From Leptasterias polaris (taxonomy: Eukaryota > Echinodermata > Asteroidea > Forcipulatida > Asteriidae), in NCBI GenBank assembly GCA_037783415.1, contig JAZGTN010000054.1, forward strand, positions 992,001-1,056,000: DNA of 64,000 nucleotides, read 5' to 3'. Below, piece after piece: positions 33,823-46,100 of this stretch; positions within the stretch are counted from its first letter, which is position 1; each line of letters opens with the position of its first letter. The notes under the pieces are model-generated. The model had not been told where the DNA came from, ran no database searches, and saw only the letters and a program-made list of their open reading frames with translations. The translations under genes and the position numbers were made by a program.

Positions 33823-34149
33823 TGTTATGTTGCCACCGGAACTTTCCAGACAGCCGCCGGACCTTTCCAGACATGTTAACTTTAGTCGAACTGATACTCC
33901 GGAAGTTTATGAAACCGTGATTTTATATAAAGCTGACGTCGTTCTAAAAGATAGATCGGTTTTGTGACCACCTTGTGCAGTCGTTGAAAAGGAGAGTTGG
34001 ATTAAAAGCTTGTAGTGACTAGACGTGTTTTTGAGAGTTATAATAAAGCAGAGTTGTTGTATTGATGAAACACCTGATTGTTCTCTGGTACTTTCTGTCC
34101 GGAGTTTTGCAACAGTTATAAGGAAAACCCAGAAATACACCACGTTACA
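33823..34149 (+). repeat. 5' LTR of the gypsy element
   Basis: Begins TGTTATGTTGCC and ends GTTACA (TG...CA). It contains a TATA-like TTTTATATAAA at about 33921 and AATAAA at 34042-34047, as expected for U3 and R regions. Confidence 0.65.
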
Positions 34150-37100
34150 ATGGTGGCAGCGGCGGGATTATTTCATCAGAGAAACTAAGCAATCAATTCA
34201 AGAAAGAAAAGGAAATGGCGCCGAGCTACTTCGACAGAGATCCAGGACGCTGTCAATGAGATCTCGCAAGACATCGACCGGTTAAATCTTTCAGCTCTTC
34301 AGGAGAGGAAACGGCATAGAAGATCTCACGACTACAGGCATGGTACGGCGTTTCTTTACACGCCGATCAAGGGGAGCCATTCTAAGAAACGGTAGTCCCG
34401 GCTCGTAGCCTTCTCGGCGATGTTTAAACACAGTGGGAGTGCACAAGGTAAGCCGACATGCCGAGACAGCACCGCGAAACCCCGTCCCTTGGGCCCGTGG
34501 CTCGAAGAGCAGATGAGCCGCCGTTGCGTGGACGCGGATACCGGGAAACAGAGGGGAACCACTGAAAGTGGTACACCTGTTGCTCATGTGACTCGGTATT
34601 CTGCAACTGGGGGACATGGCCCAGTCGCTGCCTCGAGGGTGAAGGCTCGAGAGTTCGACGGTGCCTCTTGTCTGAAAGATTACCTCACACATTTCAACAG
34701 CGTCGCACGCGTGAATGCTTGGACCGAAACAGAACAGGCGACTTGCTCATCGCACCCAAGGGCAAGGCTCTGGAGGTAGCGTGCACTTTGTCGGCTTGTC
34801 AGCAGTCAAATTACAAGGACAATGTAAAGGCTCTGGAACATCGTTTTAGCTCCGAAAAACAACACATCCGCCACAGAGCTGAACTGACCAACAGACAAAG
34901 GCGCGCGAGTGAGAGCGTGGCTGAACTTGGACAGGCCATAAGGAAACTTGTCCGTAGATAGAGCATATCTAGACAGTGGTTTGGCATTTCATGAGGATTT
35001 CGCCATTGAACAGTTCCAAAATGCCCTCGACGAGTTTAAGGCAAACCAAAGACCATGGACGAGGCAGTCGAGATGGTGTCAGAAGCTGAAGCATGGATGA
35101 AGGCAGAGAAGGTAATTGGCCGTTCCAGGGCAGTCAGGAGACAAAGAGGAAGATATTCGTCAATTTGTAAGTTCCACTGATGGCACACGTGAAACAGATT
35201 GACTGCTCCGTGAAGTTTTGGCAGCGCTATTAACCATCGCCCCAATGACAGATCCAAGGGCTGGAAGCCCGGCTGCTGGAACTGTGGTAGTACCGATCAC
35301 TTTCGGGCGGCTTGCCCTGCACGTAAAGATAGGCCGCCAGAGTTAAATTGGAATCAGCTAGACTGGAGAGCCGAAGTTCAGCTGGAGTTAATAAAAGGCT
35401 CCAATGGGTTCGCTCACCTGTTCGGGTTGATCCGCCGGTGCGGATTGATCATCTGCCGGTGCAGACTGATCAATTGGTGCAACGGAAGCCCCTTTACCAG
35501 GAACTTACCCTCAGGTAGAATCCTCCCAGAGCATCACTTCGAGGCGGTGGACACAGATACAAACACTTCCAAATGAGCAGGGTAATACGTTCGGTGTAAA
35601 GCTGCTGGATCAAAGAGTCAGTTTTCTTGTGGACACAGTATCAAAATATCACTTTGAGACAAAAGTCTGTGTGGCCGACAGACTTTTGTCTCAAAGTGAT
35701 ATGTCAAAGTGATATTTCGATACTGTAGCCACACAAATTAAGTAAACCCTTTAAGTACCAGACAGGAGATTCCATTTAGCTGACGGCAGTAATTTGTGCG
35801 TCGTTGGGAAAGCTCGGATGACAGTGAAGCTTGGAGGATGTGACATTGACCACACATTATATGGGTTGCAGACATAGACGACGATGCCGTACTGGGACTG
35901 GATTTCATGAAGAAACATAAATGCCAACTGGAGTGGGATGATCAGTGCTTGAAGATTGGAAAATACAAACCCCCCATGCACTCATGCTCACTTGAACCGT
36001 CCATCTGCCGCGTCAGAATTGCAGACAATGTGATGTTCCTCCCCTCACAGAAGTTTTACCCAGTTGCGAAGTGATAACCCAGCCTGAAGATATTTTGCCA
36101 AGTTGGGGAGTCATACAGAACAGAGGGAGCATTACCAAAGAGTATGACGTTGTTGTAGCAAGCATCCTTGTTGGTACTCGAGGTTCCCGGGTGCCCGTGA
36201 GGCCAATGAATTTATCTACTGAGCCCGACAGTAATGTGGAAAGGCACAGACGCCGCCATTCTCGAGCCTGTGGATAGTGTTGCCGTATCGAGTGATAAGC
36301 TGATAACGGAGCATTGAGAACAACACAACCCGAAGAGACGAATGGTCCTCTGGATACATTCGAAGAGTGTCCGAGCTGTTGTGAGGAATTAACAAAATAA
36401 TGAATGGGGAGAACTTGCATCAATACTTCGCAGGTTTGGTGACACTGTTTCCAAGGGAGATGGTGACCTTGGCAGAACCACCGCCACGAAGCATTGCACT
36501 GTAACAGGAAATGCCTTACCTATTAATCATAGACCTAGGAGAGTGCCTCTTAGCCAGTCAGCGAGGAGTAGCCGACAGAGAGGTTGATAATAAGCTTAGT
36601 TGATAAGATGCTCTCACATGGGATTATTGAACCATCACGAAGCCCCTGGTGCTCCACAATCGTCCTCGTCAAGAAAAAGGATGGAACCACTAGTGACTAT
36701 AGGAAATTAAACGACGTGACCCAGAAAGATGCTCGTCCCTTGCCGAGGATTGAGGATAATTTGGACTCATTAGCCGGCTCACAATACTTTTCTACCTTGG
36801 ACTTAGCCTCGGGCTACTGGCAAGTGGAAGTAGCGGAGGAAGACAGGACAAACATGGCATTCAGCACAGGTCGTGTTGGTCGTGCGAGAGCCTCGGGGGC
36901 AACTTTCCAGGAGGACACATAAACTTGTCATTTACAATTTTACCATTGAACATCGCCCAGGTAGCAAACAGCAACGCTGACGCTTTGTCCAAGAGGTGCT
37001 TTCCTGAGTGTAACCACACAGTTAAGGAGGATGAAACTCGCAATGGTGCTGAAATCGATTCTGAAACACTTCGATATAGGACGGAATGAATCAATCCAGT

Positions 37101-38007
37101 CAATCCTAAAACCAAAGTCTCTTGCCAAACAGACACCATTACCGGTGCGGACAAGTCCGCCGGTGCAGCCAAGTCCGCCGGCGCGGACAAGTCCGCCGGC
37201 GCGGACAAGTCCGCCGGTGCAGACAAGACCTCTGGTGACGAACTGAGCGTTGAGCGAATAGCAACTGCACAGAGCAACAACAGTGATCTTGCTGAAGTAA
37301 TATTATGGATGATGAATCGTACCGGACGACCTACATGAAGGGAAGTGTCTTGCAAAAGTAAAGGGATCAAGTTATGGTGGTCCCGTTCGGAGCAATTGGT
37401 TTTATATAACAAGGTGTTTCCATCTGCGATGGGAACCAGAGAAACCCACAGAACAGGCGCGGCTAAGAGTGATTACGCCACCGGAGATACAGCCAGCTGT
37501 CCTGAAGAATGTTCACGACCAGAAGACGGCAGGTCACCTGGGAGTTACAAAGACATTCTAAAAGTTATGGCGCAGCAGTTTCTATACTACCAGTCCATGA
37601 GGGAGTAATCTCGACGGTGGGTAGAGATGTGTCAAAAGTGCTAGCAAAGGAAGTCCCCAGTGAAGGCTAAGCGTGCAGAGATGGTTCATTATCAAGTTGG
37701 TGCGCCCATGGAAAGAGTTGCTGTGGATATACTGGGACCACTTCTTGTCACTAGTCGGGGAATGTATTTGTGATGGTCGTTGGGGACTACTTCACAAGAT
37801 GGACAGAATGTTACCTAATTCTGGATCACCGTGCACCCACTATAGCAACTAAGCTCGTGGAGGAATTGTAGCAAGGATTGGGGTTTCCCTCGAACTCCAT
37901 TCGGACCAGGGATGCGAGTTTGAGTATAGTCAGTCTTCGGAGAAATGTGTTCAATACCGGGGATTACCAAAACGCAGACCACACCCTACCATCCTCGATC
38001 TGACGGA

Positions 38008-38190
38008 AAGATTGAAAGATAATAATAATAATAATAACACAGCATTTGTAAGGCGCACATTATCTGTATAACATTCAAAGGCGCCGGTCTAGATTAATCA
38101 AAGAAATTCTCAGAGATGTTCATAGGCCAATCTGAAAAGATGTGTTTTAAGAGACTGTTGGAAGTGGACAATTTCATGTGTGTCTCTAAG
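38008..38190. mobile_element. Short dispersed element inserted in the gypsy integrase
   Basis: (AAT)n followed by AACACAGCATTTGTAAGGCG interrupts integrase sequence. The codons before about 38008 (SDG-type segment) and after 38190 (RFNRTIENMLSV) would be adjacent in an intact element. AAGATT occurs at both junctions, a possible short target duplication. Confidence 0.65.
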
Positions 38191-38539
38191 ATTCAACCGA
38201 ACCATTGAAAACATGCTCAGTGTCTTGGTGGATCAGGCACAAACAGATTGGGACGAACACTTGACATTACTCAAGTAGGTCTTACGAACATGAAACAACC
38301 AAAGAGACCCCTAATGTAATGATGTTGGGTCGTGAGGTATCAATGACAGTAGACCTCCTTATTGGGTCTGGAGTCCTGGAAGAGACCGATGTGAACACTT
38401 CCTATGCCAATAAATTGCAAGATCTCTGAGACTCACTCATGGGGTTGCCAGGGAGACTGTAGATCATCATTATTGGACGTTTGAATATTGTTCATTGTCA
38501 AACATGTATTGACTATTAGTCTAATAAGAAGATTGTCTG

Positions 38540-39440
38540 TATCAGTAGAATGGCATCTCCATTAGAGTGACACCCCAGTAGAGTGACATTTCCATTAGAG
38601 TGACACCCCAGTAGAATGACATTTCCATTAGAGCGACACCCCAGTAGAATGACATCTCTATTGGAGTGACACCCCAGTAGAATGACATCTCTATTAGAGT
38701 GACACCCCAGTAGAATGACATTTCCATTAGAGCGACACCCCAGTAGAATGACATCTCTATTAGAGTGACACCCCAGTAGAATGACATTTCCATTAGAGCG
38801 ACGCCCCAGTAGAATGACATCTCTATTAGAGTGACACCCCAGTAGAATGACATCTTTAATGGAGCGACACCCCCAGTAGAATGACATCTCTATTAGAGTG
38901 ACACCCCAGTATATTGACATCTCTAAGAGAGCGACACCCCAGTAGAATGACATTTCCATTAGAGCGACACCCCATTAGAATGACATCTCTATTAGAGTGA
39001 TGCCCCAGTAGAATGACATTTCCATTAGAGCAACACCACAGTAGAATGACATTATTAGAGTGAAACCCCAGTAGAATGACATCTCTATTAGAGTGACACC
39101 CCAGTAGAATGACATCTCTATGAGGGCGACACCCCAGTAGAATGACATCTCTATTGGAGTGACACCCCACTAGAATGACATCTCTATTAGAGTGACACCC
39201 CAGTAGAATGACATCTCTATGAGAGCGACACCCCAGTAGAATGACATCTCTATTAGAGCGACACCCCAGTAGAATGACATCTCTATGAGAGCGACACCCC
39301 AGTAGAATGACATCTCTATTAGAGTGACACCCCAGTAGAATGACATCTCTATGAGAGCGACACCCCAGTAGAATGACATCTCTATTAGAGCGACACCCCA
39401 GTAGAATGACATCTCTGTTGGAGTGACACTCAAGTAGAAT
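38540..39440. repeat. 33-bp minisatellite, about 27 copies
   Basis: The unit GACACCCCAGTAGAATGACA followed by a 13-bp variable part (TCTCTATTAGAGT, TTTCCATTAGAGC or TCTCTATGAGAGC) repeats over 0.9 kb. Between about 39190 and 39400 the TTAGAG and TGAGAG forms alternate, giving a 66-bp higher-order period. A C-run at about 39459-39484 follows. Open frames on the minus strand (repeating MSFYWGVTLIE) arise from the unit length and are not genes. Confidence 0.95.
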
Positions 39441-41395
39441 GAGATAGCTCTATTAAAGTGACCCCCCCCCCCCCCCCCCCCCCCAGTAGAATGACTTAGA
39501 TGATGTCGAGTACATTTTTGGTTTGTTATAGCCTAATATTTAAATGCCAGAACAAGCGGCGCGTTATCCGGTTTCCAAGTGGTTTGTCAAAGACTGAAGT
39601 TTTAGTTACATCAATTGTTAATAATCTATTAAGGGAATACAGAGAACAAAACTCAAATTATTATCGATAATTCTTTGTGTTTATTGCGGTGTCTCTTCCA
39701 TACAGATTTTAAATTCTCTTTTATTGTTGTCGTTTATGGTGAAGGATCTAATAGCTGTTGGTGCAGGTTTAGTCTTACATTGGCCTTTGGACATTTACAT
39801 TTATTTCTTTGATGATAATTACCTACTGCGGATTACAGCTCGTTGTCGTTATACATTTTATTGCGCGTTCTAGCTACGTTATAGCGTCTGTTAATGCACC
39901 AATAATGATTAATTATTCTACCACAGTGCCGTAGAAGGATATCAAATGCTATAATAGTTGCACAATAATGTCATTAATACGATACAATAGACGTTTATTA
40001 TTGTGTACGAATTTATAACTAATTATAATTTAATGGAAATTAATTCGAAGTTAAATTGCAAAGTGTCTTAGAGCGAGTTTGATTGGTGGAAATCAGACCT
40101 ATTAGCTGTCAGGCGGGACCGTCCGTTGGGCGGGACAGTATTACCTGTTACACCAGAAACAATACATTCACCTCGTTAGCCTACCTAGCGCCCCCGATGG
40201 AGTCTCTTAATCCAGTTAACCTATAACTTGCACAGTATTAAGCAAACCACGTATCTGATACATTTATGTGATTTCAGTCAATAGGTACTATATAAAAAAT
40301 GAATAAAGTTAAATAAATACAAACCAAGAGTCAAATATATCAGAAACTCTAAACATATATCAGTTAATGGCTACTAATTATTATGGATCCATAAACCTAC
40401 CAATAAAAACAAATGTTGATTAACAATAACTGCAATCAGAAAAATTTGTAACGATTTTATTTTTTTAAGACGTTAAAAAGACGCTTGCTTACTATGATTT
40501 ATAACAATGATTGAAGATTAAACAATTCCTAAACCATTAATTGTTACCACGTTGTTGACACATAATAAACCCTAGCAAATGAAGAACAGAACCAGCGGCA
40601 TAGCCCGGGGGCATGTGCCCCTATAATTTTCCAGTGCCCCCAACTCTTCCCAGGTGCCCCCCTCCCACAGAAACAATCCATACATTTAGTGCCCTAAATA
40701 AACGGGGGGAAATGGCCCCTGCCCCTCCCACACCGAACGCAATGTCCCTGTGGCCACCCCCTTCCGTGAAAAAAAATACTGGCAATGCACCGGTTGAACA
40801 GAGATGAACCATGTCCGTCCCCATCCCCGGTGGCCATAAAACAGTCACAGCTGTCCAGGGCCATAGTGAGTACAGTGTGGTGCTAAGCAGACCAGTCAAC
40901 ATGCTCTCATAAATTGTTTTTTACTTTATGAAGTTGAACCCTTACGTTTCTTGAATAATCTTTGTGGGTTTTTTAATGAAAATAGTAGTATGTATCCATG
41001 GTAACGCAGCACAGTGATGCCAAATAAAGTTTAGAAGAAAATATAACAACACCTCATCGCTTGGGCGAACGTTAACAAACATTTCCAAACAATTTCTGGT
41101 AGAATGAGAGTGCGTCACCAACGTTGGAGAGCGTTAGCATTATGCTGCGACATTATGTTTTAGGTATTCGCGGGTGCTTTTAATTTAAAACCACCACTAT
41201 GTCACCCCACTCCTACCACACTCCTATCAGGCCTTACTAAAAATAGCATTTAAATACAAAACATCTTCCAACAATCAAATGGTGCAGCGTGCTCCGAAGA
41301 TTCAACCCCTCATCTTTCCAGCCCACCCACTCCCTAAAAAGAAGCAAAACCAAAACCTAGATGTCAACAGGCTGCCCTTATGCCAACAGATACCT

Positions 41396-41656
41396 GGGCC
41401 CAATCTCATGGCTTTGCTTACTGTAAGCGAAGAATCGGCGCTTACGCAAGCAGGGAATTTCGCGCTTACGTCAAGCGTATTTCACGGGATAGCAGTGAAT
41501 TTTTGCTTGTGCGCTTGCGTAGTCCACGTTACTAGGCATTCTGCGCTTACACAGCTAGCTAGTGCAGAAATTCGCATTCGGCGCTTTCTCGGTAAGCGGA
41601 GAATGGTGATCACAAGCCCAGAATTCAGCGGTAAGCAGAACCATGGAATTGGGCCC
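41396..41656. mobile_element. MITE with GGGCCCAAT ends
   Basis: Ends GGGCCCAATCTCATGG and, on the complement, GGGCCCAATTCCATGG; the interior is rich in GCGCTTAC/GTAAGCG motifs in both orientations. It is related by its termini to the element at 32799-33523. Confidence 0.75.
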
Positions 41657-41660
41657 TGCA

Positions 41661-42597
41661 CAAGGGCGTCGATGGGTGGGGGACGGGGGGGACATGTCCC
41701 CCCCCCCCCCCCCCCCCCCCCACTTTTTAGGCTGGGGGGGGGGACAGCATATCAGATGTCCCCCCCACTTTTTGATTGACTGTTCATTAGAAATATGCAC
41801 AAAAATATAAAAATAGGCTATACACCATTTTCTTGATTTTATATTTCATTACAATTTTTGTTCAAATAACAGAATAGCGAACAAACGTTGAAATGTTTTC
41901 TTCATTTTCATCTTTTTCTGATGGACTACGCGCAGAATGGTATTTTGGGCCTATTTCCGTTTCTATAATACAGACAATAGACGACCAGTTTCGTCTAAGA
42001 CATGAACGCCAAAATCCCGCTTACATATCTTGTTAGCATTCAAGTTATGCGTCGTTTGTGTCTGCTATAATGTACGGTACACGATCCCTCCACATAAAGG
42101 AAGTCTGTGTGTGCGTGCAAATGCAAAATAATGTGTTACATTTTGTTACAATCGCACAACGCACAAAATGTAGTAAAATCCATTAAAATAAATAGGAGCA
42201 GTTTGTTCAGTGTTATTATTTGTTATTCTAAAAACAAGGTATAAATTAAAATAAAAGAAAACGAAAGAAGAAACAAAAACATCAAAAACTCTCTCAATTT
42301 TACTGAATAAATTGTCGCTATGTTGTTACAATTAAAAAGGATTGTGAATATGATGTTTGTATTTGGTAGAATCTCGGTTTTACATAAGGGAAACCCAGGC
42401 CCAAACCCCATTTCGGATGATTTTATTGTTAAATATCACCCCCTGTAACTCGCCTCCTGGTCAAACAAAAAATAGGGAACAAGTGTAACACAGAAATTAA
42501 ATGTACAAGTAATGGTGTGGAGTGCAATGTGCGATGTATTTTTTCAAGACTTGCTCGCCCGTCCCCCCCTACTTTTCAGTAGCGATCGACGCCCCTG
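41661..42597. mobile_element. Non-autonomous hAT-like element with perfect 8-bp TSD
   Basis: Ends CAAGGGCGTCGAT (41661) and, on the complement, CAGGGGCGTCGATCGC (ending 42597). The duplication GCCCTGCA is perfect at 41653-41660 and 42598-42605. Close to the left end are long C- and G-runs (about 41698-41720, 41735-41743). There is no transposase. It was inserted at the very end of the preceding MITE. Confidence 0.8.
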
Positions 42598-43155
42598 GCC
42601 CTGCAAAGACCTTGTAAATGACATCTGTCTCTGTGGTGCCGCTGACACACAAGGATTGATCCATGCAGGAGCGCCAGGTCGTAAACCCTGTACCAAGATA
42701 TTGTTGTGCACAAGTAAAAGGGGAAAGGGTGACTCTCTCAGGGACAAGTCAGAAAGGTAAGCGGACGATTTCGTTTTATATGTCACAAATTAATCTGAAT
42801 GTATTTTTCGGTGATGAGTTTCACGCAGTGTTTAACGAGAAGTTTCATTTTTTTCAGGAACATAAATTGTTAAAGGGAAAAGAAGAAGAAATATGCGTAA
42901 CTGTGGGCCTCCATTCTTATTAACACGGTTCGTGTCAGTTCTGTGCCCACATAAATTTGTTCTAGTGAACGCAAACTAATTTGCGGAACAAACCCTTGCC
43001 TAACGTGTCACGTGTATTAAGAGATCTGGTTGGAATAAATTGCACTATGCCTAAATTTTGATGGACAATTGCATAACTAACAAATCTGCGTAAATACAAA
43101 AATGAATGGGAAATAAACTTTGGATGTTCAGGTGAGGATTTGGTTGAATTCTCTC

Positions 43156-46100
43156 TTACTCATCCTCAATATTGATGTCGTTACTGAATGCATATTGCGC
43201 GTCTAAGTTGGCTCCGGTAGCTGGGTTCTCAGGGACCTTTTCACCAACGTTGTTTCCATCGTCTGCAGTGTTAATCTCATCACCTTCGTCATCTGCTACT
43301 TCGTGCAATTGGCTCATCTTGATCGGCAAGGTTTTCGTACTGGTCACAGTATCCATGGCAACTGAATCGTCCGTTCTTGCCTTGCCTCCGAGACCCTTGA
43401 CGCTAAACCTGATGAAGCATTGGATACCAAAAAATGTATAAGGTTGTATGGAAGATGTATTACTGCATAAATCACAAAGTTATTCAAAGAATCATCAAAA
43501 GTGCCTTCAGTTTTTTGAAAATGTGGCAAAAGTATGCAGTTTTGATGAAATCCTTACTGATTAAAGATGCTTGATGGTTGCCTTTTAGTCAATTATTCAA
43601 AGGGATAAAGTATCAAAACCAAAGTAAAAACACACAACATGTGTAAACTTGTGATCCGTTATTTTACAGTATTTAAAAATATAATGAAATGAGAACGTGT
43701 TACAAAAGAAAAGCAACGAGATCAGAAATGTTTTATGTATGGATAGATAAATATAAAGGACTTGTTTTCATCAACCGTAATTATACCTGACTTGTGATGG
43801 GTTATGGAGACGTTGCATCGAAGATGTATTTCCAGCCCAGTCTTCATTATGATCAACATCGTCGACCTCACATGACGACTGACGTCTTTTTTGCTTGTTT
43901 TTTGTGAACAGGGATTTTCGGCTAGAAACGAAGTTCTGACGCATCTGTGGGGAAAATATAAGTTTTCCAAGTAGGCATATTGTTTAAAATTGTCTTTTGA
44001 AGAATTTTGACTGCAGCAATCAAGATATGTCTGGGATCAGAAAACATACTTAGGCCTAGTTCCATTTTGATGTATCAATATACTGTGACAGCATATTTCA
44101 GAAAGCCTACCGATGTAAAAAAAAATAATAATAATAATAATAATAATAGGCCCCTTAGTAATATAGGTTTTCTCGGTCAATTTCGGCAAATGAGCAGCCA
44201 ATTTAACCACCACGCTATTCTATTTCGCGCGAAATCGAATGCTACTAAAAAGGGTCATTCGATTTCGTTTTATGACTAGTCAAATGTACTGTTGCGTCAT
44301 TCGATTTAACAAAATAATCATTCAATTTAACGATTCATCAAAGCAGCATTCAAATTCGCCGGAGCTTTTTGAGGCGTGTGTTTAGTCATTCAAATTCATT
44401 TTTGGGCAGTCATTTCTGTAATTTGTGCAATCTAAAAAACGCTTTGTTAATAAGGCATATACGGTTCACTTATTTGCACTTGAGTCACTTTGTACTTCGA
44501 AGACGAGCTTTTGCTACAGTTTTACACGCATATTTCAATAAGTTTGCAGCTTGTGGTACAACCATACCTAAACATATACGCCAAGATGTCTGGCACGCCA
44601 ACAGATTGATGGTTGAGGAAGAAACAACATAAACAACAAAAACCAGGAAAAACATAAAGAAACACCCCATTCAAACACAATACAAAATTAGGCCAGTTAA
44701 CCAATAAAGATCCCCCCACAAAAGAATATAGGAGAAAACAAAGAAGAAAAAACATCATGGGCCCCATGTAAAGTCTCCTGAAACCATAAATAAAGAAAAT
44801 AAGGCTTGCCTGAATTAAAGTGAAGATACGAAACAGTTGCCTAATACAGATTATCTGTTTATTCGTATTTCTTTAGTCGTACTTATTTGAATTCTCATTT
44901 AGCGAAATTGATTGCCTCTTTACGAAATTGAAAAAAATTAAACCAGTAAAATCTCCAGTCGAACCAGATTTGCTAAATTGAATGATGATTGTGCGTCACG
45001 AAAAAGAATGACGATATGCTAAATTGAACACAGTGCAAAAGGAATTTGAATGCCTCAATACGAAATTGAATGCCCGAATTCTGAATTTGAAACGCAGTAA
45101 CAACTGGAGAGGCAAAATAGCTTTAATTCGAACGCACGAAAATGAAATCGGCTGCTCATTTGCCGAAATTGACCGAGAAAACCTATAATAATAATAAATA
45201 AATAAAAAATGATTGAAACAATCGTTGACATTTTTTGTTCAATAAAAGCAAATTAGGTTACACAGTAATGCAGTGCTTTTTTTCTTACCTCTCCAACATT
45301 GATGTACATATTTCCTTGGTAGACCTCCGAAGTACGCTTATCTAGCGCCATAGCGGCCAGTTTCTCGGACCGAGGATCGTCGTTCAGCACGGAGAGCGGA
45401 CGCTGCTTTTCCTTGCGTGGGCTCCCGTTCTTCGTAGCGTCATCGTCGTCAAGACGCCAGCTATCAGGAAAATTGCTTAGATGTTTGGGGTTAGAGAATG
45501 TATCCTGGTAGTCCTGAAGGGGATCAACGTTGAAGAAAGTTGCCATCTTGAAAGGGAAAATGTCATCTAGGACGATGATGGCGATGCCGGCAAGCGATGA
45601 TACAATTCCTGTATGAATAAATTTGTTAAACATTGAAACGTTGAAAGCTGCAATTTATTTATTTATTTATTTTTTATTTTATTTTTTTTTGGGGGGGGGA
45701 ACATAGTAGGCTTTTAGTAGGCTTTTAATTGGAAAGTGGCTAGTTTGGAGGCTTTTGTGTACTTTGTCAAGGCTGTTTTTATGCATAATTTAAATTTGTA
45801 AAGCTTCAAATGTAAAGTGGAGGGAGAATAGAAGTAATGTTTAAAGAATTCCATTGGAATTCCATCTAGAACTTGAGCCTTTCGGCGTACAAAGTAGAAA
45901 CTGTGTTAACATTTCTGAATGGCTAAACATAAGGTGCATTTTTTGCAACAATGTGGCTGTTAATCATTTGGTCTGGGCATTGGTATTAATTTGTTCCTCT
46001 TCTTTTCATGGTTTCATACTCTTTATGAAGGTTCCGTACCAGCTAAATTTTGTTTGAGATGACGAAATAATGTACATGTAGCAAGAAATGACACTACCCT

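Larger units (their letters stand above)
33823..38440 (+). mobile_element. Degenerate Ty3/gypsy LTR retrotransposon
   Basis: A 5' LTR (33823-34149) is followed by a primer-binding-site-like TGGTGGCAGCGG. Recognisable remnants in order: a CCHC zinc knuckle of gag at 35274-35315 (CWNCGSTDHFRAAC); a protease-like FLVDTVS near 35627; protease-RT linker (DDDAVLGLDFMKKH, 35875-35915); RT at 36584-36890 (GIIEPSRSPWCSTIVLVKKK, FSTLDLASGYWQVE); an RNase H end (IEHRPGS, 36950); an integrase zinc-domain remnant (HLGVTKT, 37538); integrase core (37700-37990) and its continuation (38190-38430). Many frameshifts and deletions are present, and no 3' LTR was found. Secondary oddities: an inverted repeat at about 35645-35715, a 15-bp GTCCGCCGGCGCGGACAA-type tandem repeat at 37145-37225, and an insertion at 38008-38190 splitting the integrase. 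Confidence 0.85.
24903..43155. other. Repeat-rich intergenic region between DHDH and DUOXA
   Basis: No host gene is recognised. Sub-stretches in which I see nothing definable are 24903-26694, 28706-29164, 30058-30881, 31366-31850, 31969-32220, 39485-41395 and 42606-43155. The rest is transposons and tandem repeats listed separately. 25260-25630 has many short AAATNATTT-like motifs and could be the subterminal part of a decayed foldback element. A GTGCCCC-rich repeat fragment lies at 40590-40800. Confidence 0.6.

Noticed and set aside
34291..34779. Frames on both strands in the gag region as host genes
   Set aside because: They lie between the LTR and the zinc knuckle of the gypsy element and are best explained as gag remnants or antisense shadows.
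36861..37412. Minus-strand 183-codon frame with APADLS repeats
   Set aside because: Antisense to the gypsy RNase H/integrase region and its 15-bp tandem repeat.
38516..39433. Minus-strand frames repeating MSFYWGV as a membrane or secreted protein
   Set aside because: By-product of the 33-bp minisatellite; frames break where unit length changes.
42422..42427. AATAAA as the DUOXA polyadenylation signal
   Set aside because: It lies inside the hAT-like element at 41661-42597; possible but not supported, and no better hexamer was found nearer the stop.
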